Assembly: GCF_005233845.1 (NCBI RefSeq)
Contig: NZ_SZQL01000008.1
Location: 184,310 to 248,309 of the forward strand
DNA from: Ilyomonas limi
Lineage (GTDB): Bacteria; Bacteroidota; Bacteroidia; Chitinophagales; Chitinophagaceae
Direction: 5' to 3'
DNA length: 64,000 nucleotides
The position numbers and the translations under genes were made by a program. Shown here one piece after another: positions 17,232 through 25,547 of the stretch. The notes under the pieces are model-generated. The model saw nothing but the letters and a program-made list of their open reading frames with translations. It had not been told where the DNA came from and did not search any database. Within the stretch, counting starts at the first letter, position 1, and each line of letters starts with the position of its first letter.

Positions 17232-19481
17232 ATGAAACAGTCCGCACTTTTTATAGCTTTCCTTTTAACATGTTTTCTAGCGCAGGCACAGGTAAAAATC
17301 AGTGGTGCAGTAAAAGATAACCGGGGCAAAAAAGTTATCAGTGCCAGCATTACTTTAAAAGATACTTATGATGGCGCTACTTCTGATTCTTCGGGCAATT
17401 ACACTTTTACTACCACCGAAAAGGGTAATCATATATTAGTTGCATCAGCAATAGGTTACAAGACCGTTGAACAAACCATTACTATAGCTAACGAACCGCT
17501 TACTATCAACTTTTCTATCAAGGAAGAAATCAATGAATTAAAAGCAGTTACCGTTACCGCAGGTTCCTTTGCAGCAGGTGATAGCAAGCGTGCAGTTACT
17601 GTTCTCAACTCGATAGATGTTGCCACAGTTGGTGGTGGCAACGCCGATATTACTTCTGCCATTAAAACTTTACCCGGTGCGCAACAGGTGGGCGAGCAGG
17701 AAGGCTTGTTTGTACGCGGTGGCGCCGGCTACGAAACCAAGCAGTTTATAGATGGCACGCTGGTGAATAATCCATATTTTTCTTCTGTTCCCGATATTGC
17801 AAGCCGTGGCCGCTTCTCTCCTTTTTTGTTCAAAGGCACGGTGTTTAGTGCAGGCGGTTACTCCGCTTTGTATGGACAGGCATTGTCTTCGGCTGTGATA
17901 TTGGAGTCTATTGATTTACCCGAAAAAACGGCTGCCAACGCTTCCATTTCGCCACTCTTTGCAGGTGCAGGTTATCAATATTTAAACAAGCAAAAAACAG
18001 CCTCTTATGGTATTGATTATGGGTATGTAAATGTTGCTGCATACTTCAGTCTGGTAAAGCAAACGCCGGATTATTTTAAAATGCCCCAGTTTCATAACGG
18101 CGATGCCAACTTCCGTTTTAAAACAAAAAATGGTGGTATGGTAAAGTATTATACCACTTTTGGTACCGGCAACTTAGGCATTCGCCGCCCTGATGTTGAC
18201 AGCAGCGTTTTGAAAGATGCTTTTAGCCTGAAAAATTATAACTGGTATAATAATTTGAGCTGGCGCGAAAATCTGGGCAATGGCTGGAAGATGAATCTTG
18301 GCTCCAGTTTTAGTACCAACAAAGACAAGCTGTCGCAACAGTTGCAAAATCAGAACAACCAACCGCAACACTTTGGTGATGATAAATTCTGGATGCAATA
18401 CAAAAACTTCAACCTGGATAGATTAGAAGATTTATCGCAAATAAAAGCAGTGTTTGATAAAAAACTGGGCAACTTAAATGCCATCCGCTTTGGTGGTGAA
18501 TATTGGCATAGCCTGAACAAAACAACCATTTATGATACTATGTATAAACTGATAGATAATTATGAGGCGTTGTTTGCGGAAGGTGATATTTACATTACCA
18601 ACAACCTCGCAGCCAAGCTGGGTGCGCGTTTCGAGCATTCTTCCATATTGGGTAAAGTAAATCTTGCACCGCGTGTATCGCTGGCATATAAAGTTGGTAA
18701 CAGTGGCTCTATATCGGCAGCATATGGCATTTTTTATCAAAAGCCCGAGAACCAGCAGTTGATGTACACCCGCAACTTAGGTTATACACGAGCCGACCAT
18801 TATATTCTTAATTATCAAAAAATGACGGAAGGCAGAATCTTTCGCGTAGAGGCTTTTTATAAGAAATATTTAGACCTGGTAAAAACCGTTCCCGTTAATT
18901 ACTATTACACTACTGCCAACAACAGTGGCAGTGGCTATGCAAAAGGCATAGAACTATTTTGGCGTGATAAGAAAAGTTTTAAAAATCTGGATTATTGGTT
19001 CAGTTATTCTTACTTAGATACGAAGCGCGATTACCTTAATTATCCAATACAATTGCAGCCCAACTTTGCCGCCAAACATACAGCTTCATTAGTTGTAAAA
19101 CGCTTTATAACTGAGTGGAAAACAGGCATCGGGCTTACGTATAGCTTTGCTACCGGCAGACCTTATTACAATCTCCGCTACGATGGAGCCTTAAAGCCTT
19201 ACCTCATTGCAGACCAGGGCAAAACAAAAAACTACAACAACTTGGGTGTGAGTATATATTATGTACCGCAGGCCGGCAACACAAACGCCAAAACCAATGT
19301 GGTACTCTTTGGAAGTGTTACCAATGTGTTAGGTTATAACGCAGTGTATGGTTATAATTATTCGTATGATGGCTTACACAAAGAAGCCATTACACCACCA
19401 GCCAAACGCTTTTACTTTATAGGTGCATTCTTTAGCTGGGGCGTCAATCGAAGTGAAGATGCAATTAATAATAATTTGTAG
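17232..19481 (+). CDS. TonB-dependent receptor
   Basis: An outer-membrane active transporter of 749 residues. MKQSALFIAFLLTCFLAQAQ is the signal peptide; residues 20-105 form a carboxypeptidase-regulatory-like domain (KISGAVKDNRGKKVISASIT); the plug follows with LKAVTVTAGSF, IKTLPGAQQVGEQEGLFVRG and YETKQFIDGTLV; the remainder is a barrel ending in FYFIGAFFSWGVNR. The start at 17232 is chosen over the TTG at 17211 because that TTG is part of the promoter box. It is followed on the same strand by a small membrane protein. The ligand cannot be deduced, as no SusD or metal-uptake gene is adjacent. Confidence 0.85.
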   Translation: MKQSALFIAFLLTCFLAQAQVKISGAVKDNRGKKVISASITLKDTYDGATSDSSGNYTFTTTEKGNHILVASAIGYKTVEQTITIANEPLTINFSIKEEINELKAVTVTAGSFAAGDSKRAVTVLNSIDVATVGGGNADITSAIKTLPGAQQVGEQEGLFVRGGAGYETKQFIDGTLVNNPYFSSVPDIASRGRFSPFLFKGTVFSAGGYSALYGQALSSAVILESIDLPEKTAANASISPLFAGAGYQYLNKQKTASYGIDYGYVNVAAYFSLVKQTPDYFKMPQFHNGDANFRFKTKNGGMVKYYTTFGTGNLGIRRPDVDSSVLKDAFSLKNYNWYNNLSWRENLGNGWKMNLGSSFSTNKDKLSQQLQNQNNQPQHFGDDKFWMQYKNFNLDRLEDLSQIKAVFDKKLGNLNAIRFGGEYWHSLNKTTIYDTMYKLIDNYEALFAEGDIYITNNLAAKLGARFEHSSILGKVNLAPRVSLAYKVGNSGSISAAYGIFYQKPENQQLMYTRNLGYTRADHYILNYQKMTEGRIFRVEAFYKKYLDLVKTVPVNYYYTTANNSGSGYAKGIELFWRDKKSFKNLDYWFSYSYLDTKRDYLNYPIQLQPNFAAKHTASLVVKRFITEWKTGIGLTYSFATGRPYYNLRYDGALKPYLIADQGKTKNYNNLGVSIYYVPQAGNTNAKTNVVLFGSVTNVLGYNAVYGYNYSYDGLHKEAITPPAKRFYFIGAFFSWGVNRSEDAINNNL

Positions 19482-19534
19482 TGAAATAAAAAGATTGGAA
19501 GCAGATCAATATTGTAAGTGCTAAACGAATTAAT

Positions 19535-19765
19535 ATGCAAAAGAAAATACAGGGTAAAGCAAAAGAAAAAAGTGTTAGTAATACAGGATTTAAATGGTGG
19601 ATCGTTGCCTCACTTATCACGATCTTCGGTGCAGCTTTCATGCTGAAGAGTGCAGCTTTCGATAAAGAAAAAGCAGTAAGAAGTTATCATACAAACAACT
19701 CCTATTGCGGCGGCGACTTCGCATTATTTGTTGCAATGCCTTTACTGAACATGATAGTAAAGTAA
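19535..19765 (+). CDS. Small single-pass membrane protein, unknown function
   Basis: A 76-residue protein with a basic N-terminus (MQKKIQGKAKEKSVSNTGFK), one transmembrane segment at about 20-42 (WWIVASLITIFGAAFMLK) and a short tail with SYCGGDFALFVAMPLLNM, whose second half is also hydrophobic. I recognise no family. It lies 53 bases after the TonB receptor gene on the same strand and could be co-transcribed with it. Confidence 0.5.
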   Translation: MQKKIQGKAKEKSVSNTGFKWWIVASLITIFGAAFMLKSAAFDKEKAVRSYHTNNSYCGGDFALFVAMPLLNMIVK

Positions 19766-19900
19766 GTACAAGTAGATGTATATAAATAAAACACGTGATT
19801 GCAGATAAAGAACATTAACAACGACAAAACATAAATAGTAAAAAATGCTGAAGGCATTTATCATACTCTTTTAAAAATAAAACAATAAAAACAAACCACA

Positions 19901-20527
19901 ATGAAACCACTGATTCTTTCAATCGTAATGCTGGTGAGCATTACAGCTTTTTCACAAAGCGACAAGTACACTCAGGCTATGCAAAAAGATTTAGCGATGT
20001 TGGATGCTGCGAAAACGGCTGCCGATTTAAATGCAGCCGCTGCTGCTTTTGAGCGTGTGGGCGATGCAGAAAAAACACAATGGCTGCCTTACTACTGGGC
20101 TGCATTGGCAAAAGTGCGTGTTGGCTGGATAGATAAAAGCGTGGATAAAGATAAGCTGGCAGCAGAAGTAAAAGCCTTATGTGCCAAAGGCGAAGCGATT
20201 AATGATAATGCCGAATTTGCCAGCATCCGCAACATGGCAGCCACTCAGCAAATGCTGGTAAATCCGCAGGAACGCTGGCAAACTTACGGGCAGGAGGCGG
20301 CTGCTGCTTTGCAAAAAGGAATGCAGCTGGACGCCAACAATCCGCGCTTGTATTACCTGCAAGGCATGAGTGTCTTTAACACGCCCGAACAATTTGGCGG
20401 CGGTAAAGAAAAAGCAAAACCCATTTTTCAAAAAGCAGTTGATTTGTACAAGGTAGAAGAAAAGAAGCCACTCTATCCAACCTGGGGCGCAGACCTGGCA
20501 GATTCCATGCTCGCGAAGTGTCAATGA
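19901..20527 (+). CDS. Secreted TPR-like protein, unknown function
   Basis: A protein of 208 residues with signal peptide MKPLILSIVMLVSITAFSQ. The mature part is Ala-rich and helical, with repeated helix pairs such as AAAAAFERVGDAEKTQWLPY, then ALQKGMQLDANNPRLYYLQG and ERVGDAE. This is the spacing and composition of tetratricopeptide repeats, so a periplasmic protein-binding role is possible. No catalytic motif was seen. The gene stands alone between a small membrane protein and the three tandem membrane proteins. Confidence 0.7.
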   Translation: MKPLILSIVMLVSITAFSQSDKYTQAMQKDLAMLDAAKTAADLNAAAAAFERVGDAEKTQWLPYYWAALAKVRVGWIDKSVDKDKLAAEVKALCAKGEAINDNAEFASIRNMAATQQMLVNPQERWQTYGQEAAAALQKGMQLDANNPRLYYLQGMSVFNTPEQFGGGKEKAKPIFQKAVDLYKVEEKKPLYPTWGADLADSMLAKCQ

Positions 20528-20530
20528 TAT

Positions 20531-20655
20531 TGCGAGTGGAGAGTAGTGAGTTTAAACTGTGCTCATTTTTTACTTGTCACATTGTTGTTTTATTTCCTAT
20601 TACAATTCACATTAAATACGCACAATTGACAACTCACTACTCACAAAGCTCACCA
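20531..20655. repeat. Inverted repeat of the GTGAGT/AGTAGTGAG family
   Basis: AGTAGTGAGTT (20542-20552) is perfectly reverse-complemented by AACTCACTACT (20631-20641), with weaker pairing outside. Same sequence style as at 10062 and 29164. Confidence 0.5.
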
Positions 20656-20742
20656 ATAGCCATTATATTTAGGAGGTCGCTTGTTATAAAATCACCTCAA
20701 CAGCATACAACAAAAGGTAATGCACTGTTGTAAATCTACAAT

Positions 20743-21357
20743 ATGAATCAGGAAGAATTAAGTACCGAAAAAAGCCTTAAGCTCATCAATCGTATGATAT
20801 ATGAAGCAAGGGGCTATTTTTATGAAAGTGGTTTATCTGCATTAGTATATGGCATAACTATTTTTTTTTGCAGTTTGCTGGCGTATGCAATGGCAAAAGG
20901 TTTTATGCAGCTTGCGTTTACGCCGTTCTGGTTGCTGGTGCCGGTGTTTTTTGTCCAGGCATTTATTCAAATGCGCGAAGAGAAAAAGAAGAAAGTAAAA
21001 ACCTTTACCGATGAAACTATCGATTACATCTGGATGGGTTATTTTCTTACCGTAATTATCGCCGCTTGTTTTGCCGGTATTACCTATAAGTCGGTCACTG
21101 TTTTTTTGTTTCTTACAGCTTATGCTTCTTTTATTACAGGCATGATTACAAAATTTACCTATCATAAAATAGTGGGTGTGCTATGTATGGTAATAGCAGC
21201 ATATTCTTTTTATCAACAGGATGAAACCATTTTTCTATTGTTGGCGCTGGTAGCCATTTTAGTATGGATTATTCCTTCATTCATTTTAAGGGCTTATTTT
21301 AATAAGCAAAATAAAATTCCTGGCAACGATTCTTTATCAGCAGGAGAAAGCATGTAA
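20743..21357 (+). CDS. Tandem paralogous membrane protein 1 of 3
   Basis: A 204-residue integral membrane protein of unknown function with about six hydrophobic segments (for example YGITIFFCSLLAYAMAKGF, FFVQAFIQMREEKKKK and ILVWIIPSFILRAYF). The cytoplasmic N-terminus carries the motif EKSLKLINRMIYEARGYFYE, which recurs as QQSLQLIRSMIETTK and QESLQLITTMINKAK in the next two genes. All three have the same length, the same MITKFTYHKIVGVL / LIKFKPMIIGGLL type segment and the same C-terminal IPxFILRxxY ending. They are paralogues from tandem duplication. A winged-helix regulator closes the set. Confidence 0.75.
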   Translation: MNQEELSTEKSLKLINRMIYEARGYFYESGLSALVYGITIFFCSLLAYAMAKGFMQLAFTPFWLLVPVFFVQAFIQMREEKKKKVKTFTDETIDYIWMGYFLTVIIAACFAGITYKSVTVFLFLTAYASFITGMITKFTYHKIVGVLCMVIAAYSFYQQDETIFLLLALVAILVWIIPSFILRAYFNKQNKIPGNDSLSAGESM

Positions 21358-21384
21358 ATGTTTTTAAATTAAGTTGTACGTTTT

Positions 21385-21996
21385 ATGCAAAACAATAGCA
21401 ACGAGCCGGAGTTTTCGCCGCAGCAGAGTCTGCAACTCATCCGCAGTATGATAGAAACTACTAAAAACACCATTAGCAATCAAAGTCACTATTTTTTGCT
21501 GTGGGGTTGGGCGGTTATGATTGGTTGTTTATTACAATATTATCTGAAAGTAATTGCCGGCTATCCGCAGTATCATCTTGCCTGGCTGATAACACCGGTG
21601 GCACTTGCTATCCATTTTTTGCTTGCTTATCGTGATGCAAAGCAGATAAGAGTACGAACATTTATAAACGAAGCGAACGCTTATTTATGGACAGGCATCG
21701 GGCTAAGCTTCTTTGTGCTGGCTTTTGTTTTTATTAAAATCGGCTGGCAGTATTGTTTCCCTTTTTATATAGCTTTTTATGGTATGGGAACTTTTGTGTC
21801 GGGTGGTCTCATCAAGTTTAAGCCCATGATTATTGGTGGGCTGTTATGTTTTCCATTAGTGATTGTTGCTGCCTTTTCAGGCTATGATACACAAACGCTG
21901 CTCACAGCCTTAGCAGTTTTTATCAGTTATATTATACCTGGCCATATCTTGCGGTATCGGTATCAAAAACAATCCATACAATCTACCATGTTATGA
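21385..21996 (+). CDS. Tandem paralogous membrane protein 2 of 3
   Basis: A 203-residue protein with the layout of its neighbours: short soluble N-terminus with QQSLQLIRSMIETTKNTISN, about six membrane segments (HYFLLWGWAVMIGCLLQYYL; WTGIGLSFFVLAFVFIKIGW; PMIIGGLLCFPLVIVAAFSG) and a basic C-terminus after YIIPGHILRYRYQ. It starts 27 bases after copy 1, and its stop overlaps the start of copy 3 by four bases (ATGA), which implies translational coupling. Function unknown. Confidence 0.75.
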   Translation: MQNNSNEPEFSPQQSLQLIRSMIETTKNTISNQSHYFLLWGWAVMIGCLLQYYLKVIAGYPQYHLAWLITPVALAIHFLLAYRDAKQIRVRTFINEANAYLWTGIGLSFFVLAFVFIKIGWQYCFPFYIAFYGMGTFVSGGLIKFKPMIIGGLLCFPLVIVAAFSGYDTQTLLTALAVFISYIIPGHILRYRYQKQSIQSTML

Positions 21997-22607
21997 GCCA
22001 ATACGAAGAAGAAACTTTTAATGAGCAGGAAAGCCTGCAACTCATCACTACCATGATTAACAAAGCCAAAGCCGACTTTGTTGAAACAGGTATTAGCGCT
22101 ATTATGTGGGGCAGTATTATATCGTTTTGCGCATTGGTGCAGTTTGTATCTTATTTCTATCCGCTTTCGTGGGCGCGTTATGTATGGCTACTCACTTTTT
22201 TGGCAGTGGTGCCACAAATTATTATATCGGCACGCGAGCGCCGGCGCATGAAGTTTAAAACATACTATTCCGATGCTATGAGCGGCATTTGGCTCTCCTT
22301 TGCTATCACAATGTTTCTGCTGAGCTTTTATGTAAATACAATACAGGTTCCTTATATACAATTACATGCAGAAACATTATTTCTTATTGTATATGGCGTT
22401 CCCACTTTTGCCACCGGCTTTACACGTCGTTTTACACCCATGATTATTGGCGGTATTGCATGCTGGGTATTTGCTATACTGGCTTTCTATACTGCTTATC
22501 CTTATACTATGCTGTATTATGTGGCAGCAGCACAACTGGCATGGTTTATTCCCGGCTTTATATTACAACGCAGGTATTTGAAAGCAAAGAAGCAACAGCA
22601 TGTTTAA
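21993..22607 (+). CDS. Tandem paralogous membrane protein 3 of 3
   Basis: A 204-residue protein whose ATG overlaps the stop of copy 2. It carries QESLQLITTMINKAKADFVE at the N-terminus, membrane segments such as AIMWGSIISFCALVQFVSYF and PMIIGGIACWVFAILAF, and the ending WFIPGFILQRRYLKAKKQ. The PMIIGG segment is nearly identical to copy 2, so copies 2 and 3 are closer to each other than to copy 1 in this part. Its 3' end overlaps the regulator gene by eight bases. Function unknown; the coupling suggests that the regulator controls these proteins or that all four act as a unit. Confidence 0.75.
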   Translation: MSQYEEETFNEQESLQLITTMINKAKADFVETGISAIMWGSIISFCALVQFVSYFYPLSWARYVWLLTFLAVVPQIIISARERRRMKFKTYYSDAMSGIWLSFAITMFLLSFYVNTIQVPYIQLHAETLFLIVYGVPTFATGFTRRFTPMIIGGIACWVFAILAFYTAYPYTMLYYVAAAQLAWFIPGFILQRRYLKAKKQQHV

Positions 22608-22890
22608 AGATTTGGATCCCATATTACACTCGCAGCTACGCCTTGCCGTCATGAGCCTGCTTATCAGCGTAAAAGAAGCCGAGTTTACGTTTATAAAAGA
22701 AAAGACCAATGCTACTGCCGGAAACCTGAGCGTGCAGGTACAAAAGCTAAAGGAAGCCGGATATATAGATGTTGTAAAAGAGTTTAAAGACAATTATCCC
22801 AACACTACCTGTAAGATTACTAAAAAAGGCATCAAAGCATTTGAAGAGTACGTAAATACATTGCAACAATATTTGAATGTGAAGAAATAA
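22600..22890 (+). CDS. Small winged-helix transcriptional regulator
   Basis: A cytoplasmic protein of 96 residues with a MarR/PadR-like winged helix covering almost the whole chain: HSQLRLAVMSLLISVKEAEF (helix 1), FTFIKEKTNATAGNLSVQV (recognition helix region), QKLKEAGYIDVVKEFKDN (helix into wing) and CKITKKGIKAFEEYVNTLQQ (wing and dimer helix). This is the transcriptional regulator type with one wHTH and a short C-terminal helix, usually a dimer. It overlaps the last membrane-protein gene by eight bases and ends inside a very long hairpin. It probably regulates its own operon. Confidence 0.85.
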   Translation: MFKDLDPILHSQLRLAVMSLLISVKEAEFTFIKEKTNATAGNLSVQVQKLKEAGYIDVVKEFKDNYPNTTCKITKKGIKAFEEYVNTLQQYLNVKK

Positions 22891-22926
22891 GAAAGCATTT
22901 GCCGCTGGCAAATGCTTTCTTATTTT
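22884..22926. terminator. Very long perfect hairpin terminator of the membrane-protein operon
   Basis: GAAAGCATTTGCC (22891-22903) pairs with GGCAAATGCTTTC (22907-22919) around a three-base loop. The pairing continues outward through AAATAA/TTATTT, giving about 19 paired bases and including the TAA stop codon of the regulator gene. The T-rich 3' side fits a terminator. Confidence 0.85.
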
Positions 22927-23099
22927 ATTCCGGGATAAACTATTGTGCTACTATGAGGCTTTGGGTGTGCCTGTGGCACCGACAGGCGACATCACACCCG
23001 TCAACACCGTACGCTTTTGAGCAGGACTTACTATCTCCCAACAAAAACGCCGGCTAGGTTCTAAACCCTGTCAGCGTTAATGCAATTCAAGGGTATTTT

Positions 23100-24092
23100 T
23101 TACCCTTTTAATATCGCTTCAATCTTATTTAATTCTTCCTCACTAAAAGACTTGTTATCCAGCGCCTGCAAGCAATCCTGCAATTGCTGCCGCTTACTCA
23201 CGCCTATTAATACCGAGGTAACGCGCGGGTCTTTCAGCAGCCAGGCAATTGCCATTTGCGCCAGTGTTTGTCCGCGCTGTTGTGCCAGTTCATTCAACTT
23301 CTGTGCCTTCGCAACCGCTTCCGGCGTTACCTGATTTTCCTGTAAAAAGCCGGTTGATTTATGCGCTCTTGAATCTTCAGGAATACCTTTCAAATATTTG
23401 TTCGTTAATAGGCCTTGTGCCAATGGAGAAAATGGAATACAACCTACGCCATTCTTTTCCAATACATCTAGCAAACCGTTTTCTGCCCAGCGCTCAAACA
23501 TGCTGTATTTTGGCTGATGAATAAGGCAAGGTGTACCTAATTCATTTAAAATTTGAATAGCTCTTGCTGCTTCATCTGCTGAATAATTAGAGATGCCCAC
23601 GTACAAAGCTTTTCCCTGGCGCACTACTAAATCCAATGTCCGCATTGTTTCCTCCAATGGCGTATTCGGGTCTGGACGATGGCTGTAAAAAATATCTACG
23701 TAGTCCAATCCCATACGTTTGAGGCTTTGGTCGAGGCTGGCTACCAGATATTTTTTGCTGCCCCATTCGCCATAAGGACCTTCCCACATGAGGTAACCCG
23801 CTTTGGTAGAAATAATGAGTTGATCTCGGTAACTGCTAAAATCCTGTTTTAATATTCTACCAAAATTCTCTTCTGCCGAACCGGGCGGCGGACCATAGTT
23901 GTTAGCCAAATCAAAATGTGTAATACCTGCATCAAAAGCATCGTGCAGGATAGCTCTGTAATTTTCGTACACATCTACCCCACCGAAGTTGTGCCACAAG
24001 CCTAAAGAAATTTCGGGTAATAAAATACCGCTTCTGCCACAGCGGCGGTATTGCATGCTGCTGTACCGGTTAGCATTTGGAACGTATTGCAT
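23100..24092 (-). CDS. gpr: L-glyceraldehyde 3-phosphate reductase-type aldo/keto reductase
   Basis: A cytoplasmic NADPH-dependent reductase of 330 residues. It closely resembles E. coli YghZ (Gpr), including the start pattern with PNANRYSSMQYRRCGRSG and the segments LGLWHNFGG, THFDLANNYGPPPGSAEENF, DQSLKRMGLDYVDIFYSHR, KALYVGISNYS and LLKDPRVTSVLIGVSKR. Catalytic Asp/Tyr (FDLANNYG), Lys (STKAGY) and His (YSHR) are all present. YghZ-type enzymes reduce L-glyceraldehyde 3-phosphate and methylglyoxal, so a detoxification role is likely. The first ATG is kept because YghZ also begins upstream of the MQYR segment. A short GTGAATGG-type repeat follows the start region upstream. Confidence 0.9.
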   Translation of the reverse strand: MQYVPNANRYSSMQYRRCGRSGILLPEISLGLWHNFGGVDVYENYRAILHDAFDAGITHFDLANNYGPPPGSAEENFGRILKQDFSSYRDQLIISTKAGYLMWEGPYGEWGSKKYLVASLDQSLKRMGLDYVDIFYSHRPDPNTPLEETMRTLDLVVRQGKALYVGISNYSADEAARAIQILNELGTPCLIHQPKYSMFERWAENGLLDVLEKNGVGCIPFSPLAQGLLTNKYLKGIPEDSRAHKSTGFLQENQVTPEAVAKAQKLNELAQQRGQTLAQMAIAWLLKDPRVTSVLIGVSKRQQLQDCLQALDNKSFSEEELNKIEAILKG

Positions 24093-24109
24093 AGAATATT
24101 ATTGGTGTT

Positions 24110-24185
24110 TTTTGTGAATGGTGGATATTGTGAGTGGTCAGTTGTGAATTTGTGTGATTGTGAATAGTAAATTATCAATTTTGAA
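24110..24185. repeat. GTGAGT/GTGAATGG repeat tract without a second arm
   Basis: The gap between the reductase and thioredoxin-like genes holds GTGAATGGTGGATATTGTGA, GTGGTCAGTTGTGAAT and GTGTGATTGTGAATAG in a row. The words are those of the hairpin family at 10062, 20531 and 29164, but no facing complement was seen. Confidence 0.4.
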
Positions 24186-24232
24186 TGGCTGTATTTTCAA
24201 CTCAAAATAGTTTTTATTTTTCATAGCTCCCT

Positions 24233-24793
24233 TCAGGGCTGGGGCATTTGGGGCTTTATGCCGCTTACTATCTCACCCAACTCTTTATCTATTTGTCCGT
24301 ACTGGCCGTATTCTACTACACGTCCCACTTCTTTGCCATCGTGCATTACGATAAAGGTAGGCACATTGATGATGTTGAATGCCGCACTCAGATTATCCAG
24401 CGTTTGCTTGTCGCGGTCAACACCAATGAGGGTAATGCTCGAATCGGGTAAGCCCGATTTATCTGCCAAACGATAAAAAACAGGCAACAGGTTATGCGTA
24501 TCCTCACACCAGGTACCACCAAAAATAATTACATGAATTTTATCTTTATTTTCCTGAAAAGCCTGTACTGCCGATGCATCTGCCATGCCCAAAGCATAGT
24601 TGTCTTTAAACCATTTAAACGTAGTATCACTTTCCAGAACTTTGCGGCTCAGCAAACCTTTTAAGGTTATTTCATTATCACCTTGGATGGTTTCGTAAGG
24701 CATGTTTGTAGCGGTTGATGGCGTGATCTCACTTTGTGCTTTACCTGCAAATAATATAAAAACAGCACCTGTAACAACGAGTATTTTTTTCAT
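24233..24793 (-). CDS. Secreted thioredoxin-like protein with a single-Cys WCED active site
   Basis: A 186-residue protein with signal peptide MKKILVVTGAVFILFAGKAQ and a thioredoxin fold: strand IHVIIFGGTWCEDTHNLLPV, then SSITLIGVDRDKQ and the cis-Pro segment INVPTFIVMHDGKEVGRVVE. The usual CxxC is replaced by C-E-D-T, so the resolving Cys is missing. It therefore cannot work as a standard dithiol oxidoreductase; single-Cys thioredoxin-like proteins may act in glutathionyl/peroxide chemistry or only bind. Its ATG overlaps the stop of the MerR gene by four bases, so the two are translationally coupled. Confidence 0.8.
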   Translation of the reverse strand: MKKILVVTGAVFILFAGKAQSEITPSTATNMPYETIQGDNEITLKGLLSRKVLESDTTFKWFKDNYALGMADASAVQAFQENKDKIHVIIFGGTWCEDTHNLLPVFYRLADKSGLPDSSITLIGVDRDKQTLDNLSAAFNIINVPTFIVMHDGKEVGRVVEYGQYGQIDKELGEIVSGIKPQMPQP

Positions 24794-25404
24794 TCGGATA
24801 TAGCTCTTAATTCCAGTAAAAATTGTTTAAATTTATTCAATGCATCAAGCAATTGAACTGTATTTTGCAACTTCGTTTTGTTTTCTTTTAAGTATTGCTT
24901 GGCACCTGCCACCGTAAATTTTCGCCGGCGTATAAGATGATAAATCAATTCTAAATTCTTTACATCTTCCGGGCGGAAGAAACGGTCGCCACGTGCATTC
25001 TTCTTTGGCTGCAAAATATCAAATTCGTTTTCCCATTTACGCAACTGTGATAAGGTAACACCAAACCATTCCGCTACCGTACGCATGGGATAATATTGCT
25101 TTTTAAACAACACTTCATCATCCGGTACAGCAACAAGAATTGCTTCTTCATCCATGTCTTTAAAAGACTTGCGCCCGCGCCGTATGTTGGGCATCAGCAG
25201 TAGCTGTTCTATCTTTTCATCTTCTTTTTGCCGGGCGGTGGCAAAAGGATCAATAGTTGTTTGTTCGGCTATTTTTTCTTCATTATCGTCTTCATCATTC
25301 AACAGTTTTTCCTCCTTTTCGCGCATGGCAATTCCTTCAGCAGTTTGCTGTACAATTTCTTTATTCTTATCTCCTTTGTCAAACAAAAACAACTGCTGTT
25401 GCAT
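24790..25404 (-). CDS. MerR-family transcriptional regulator
   Basis: A cytoplasmic protein of 204 residues. Residues 1-95 are acidic, probably disordered (KEEKLLNDEDDNEEKIAEQT). The MerR-type winged helix follows: KKQYYPMRTVAEWFGVTLSQ, LRKWENEFDILQPKKNARGD, RFFRPEDVKNLELIYHLI, then RRRKFTVAGAKQYLKENK. The C-terminal helix is short and lacks a Cys-rich effector domain, so it is not a metal or redox sensor of the classic type. It is the first gene of a two-gene unit with the thioredoxin-like gene and is divergent from the SDR epimerase gene at 25548. Confidence 0.85.
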   Translation of the reverse strand: MQQQLFLFDKGDKNKEIVQQTAEGIAMREKEEKLLNDEDDNEEKIAEQTTIDPFATARQKEDEKIEQLLLMPNIRRGRKSFKDMDEEAILVAVPDDEVLFKKQYYPMRTVAEWFGVTLSQLRKWENEFDILQPKKNARGDRFFRPEDVKNLELIYHLIRRRKFTVAGAKQYLKENKTKLQNTVQLLDALNKFKQFLLELRAISE

Positions 25405-25499
25405 TGCTGTAAAAATAAGGATTGTAACTTATGCGCAATCACTACGCTGTAAAGTTTGTTCATCCCTCTCCAAACTGTCGTTTACACAACATCTTACTG

Positions 25500-25507
25500 T
25501 ATGTTTG
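25500..25507 (+). promoter_or_regulatory. Promoter -7 box of the SDR epimerase gene
   Basis: TATGTTTG fits TAnnTTTG and lies 41 bases before the ATG at 25548, which supports that start over the frame opening at 25431. Confidence 0.6.
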
Positions 25508-25547
25508 CAGCATTTTGCAACCGGCATTGCATCATTTAATATACAAC

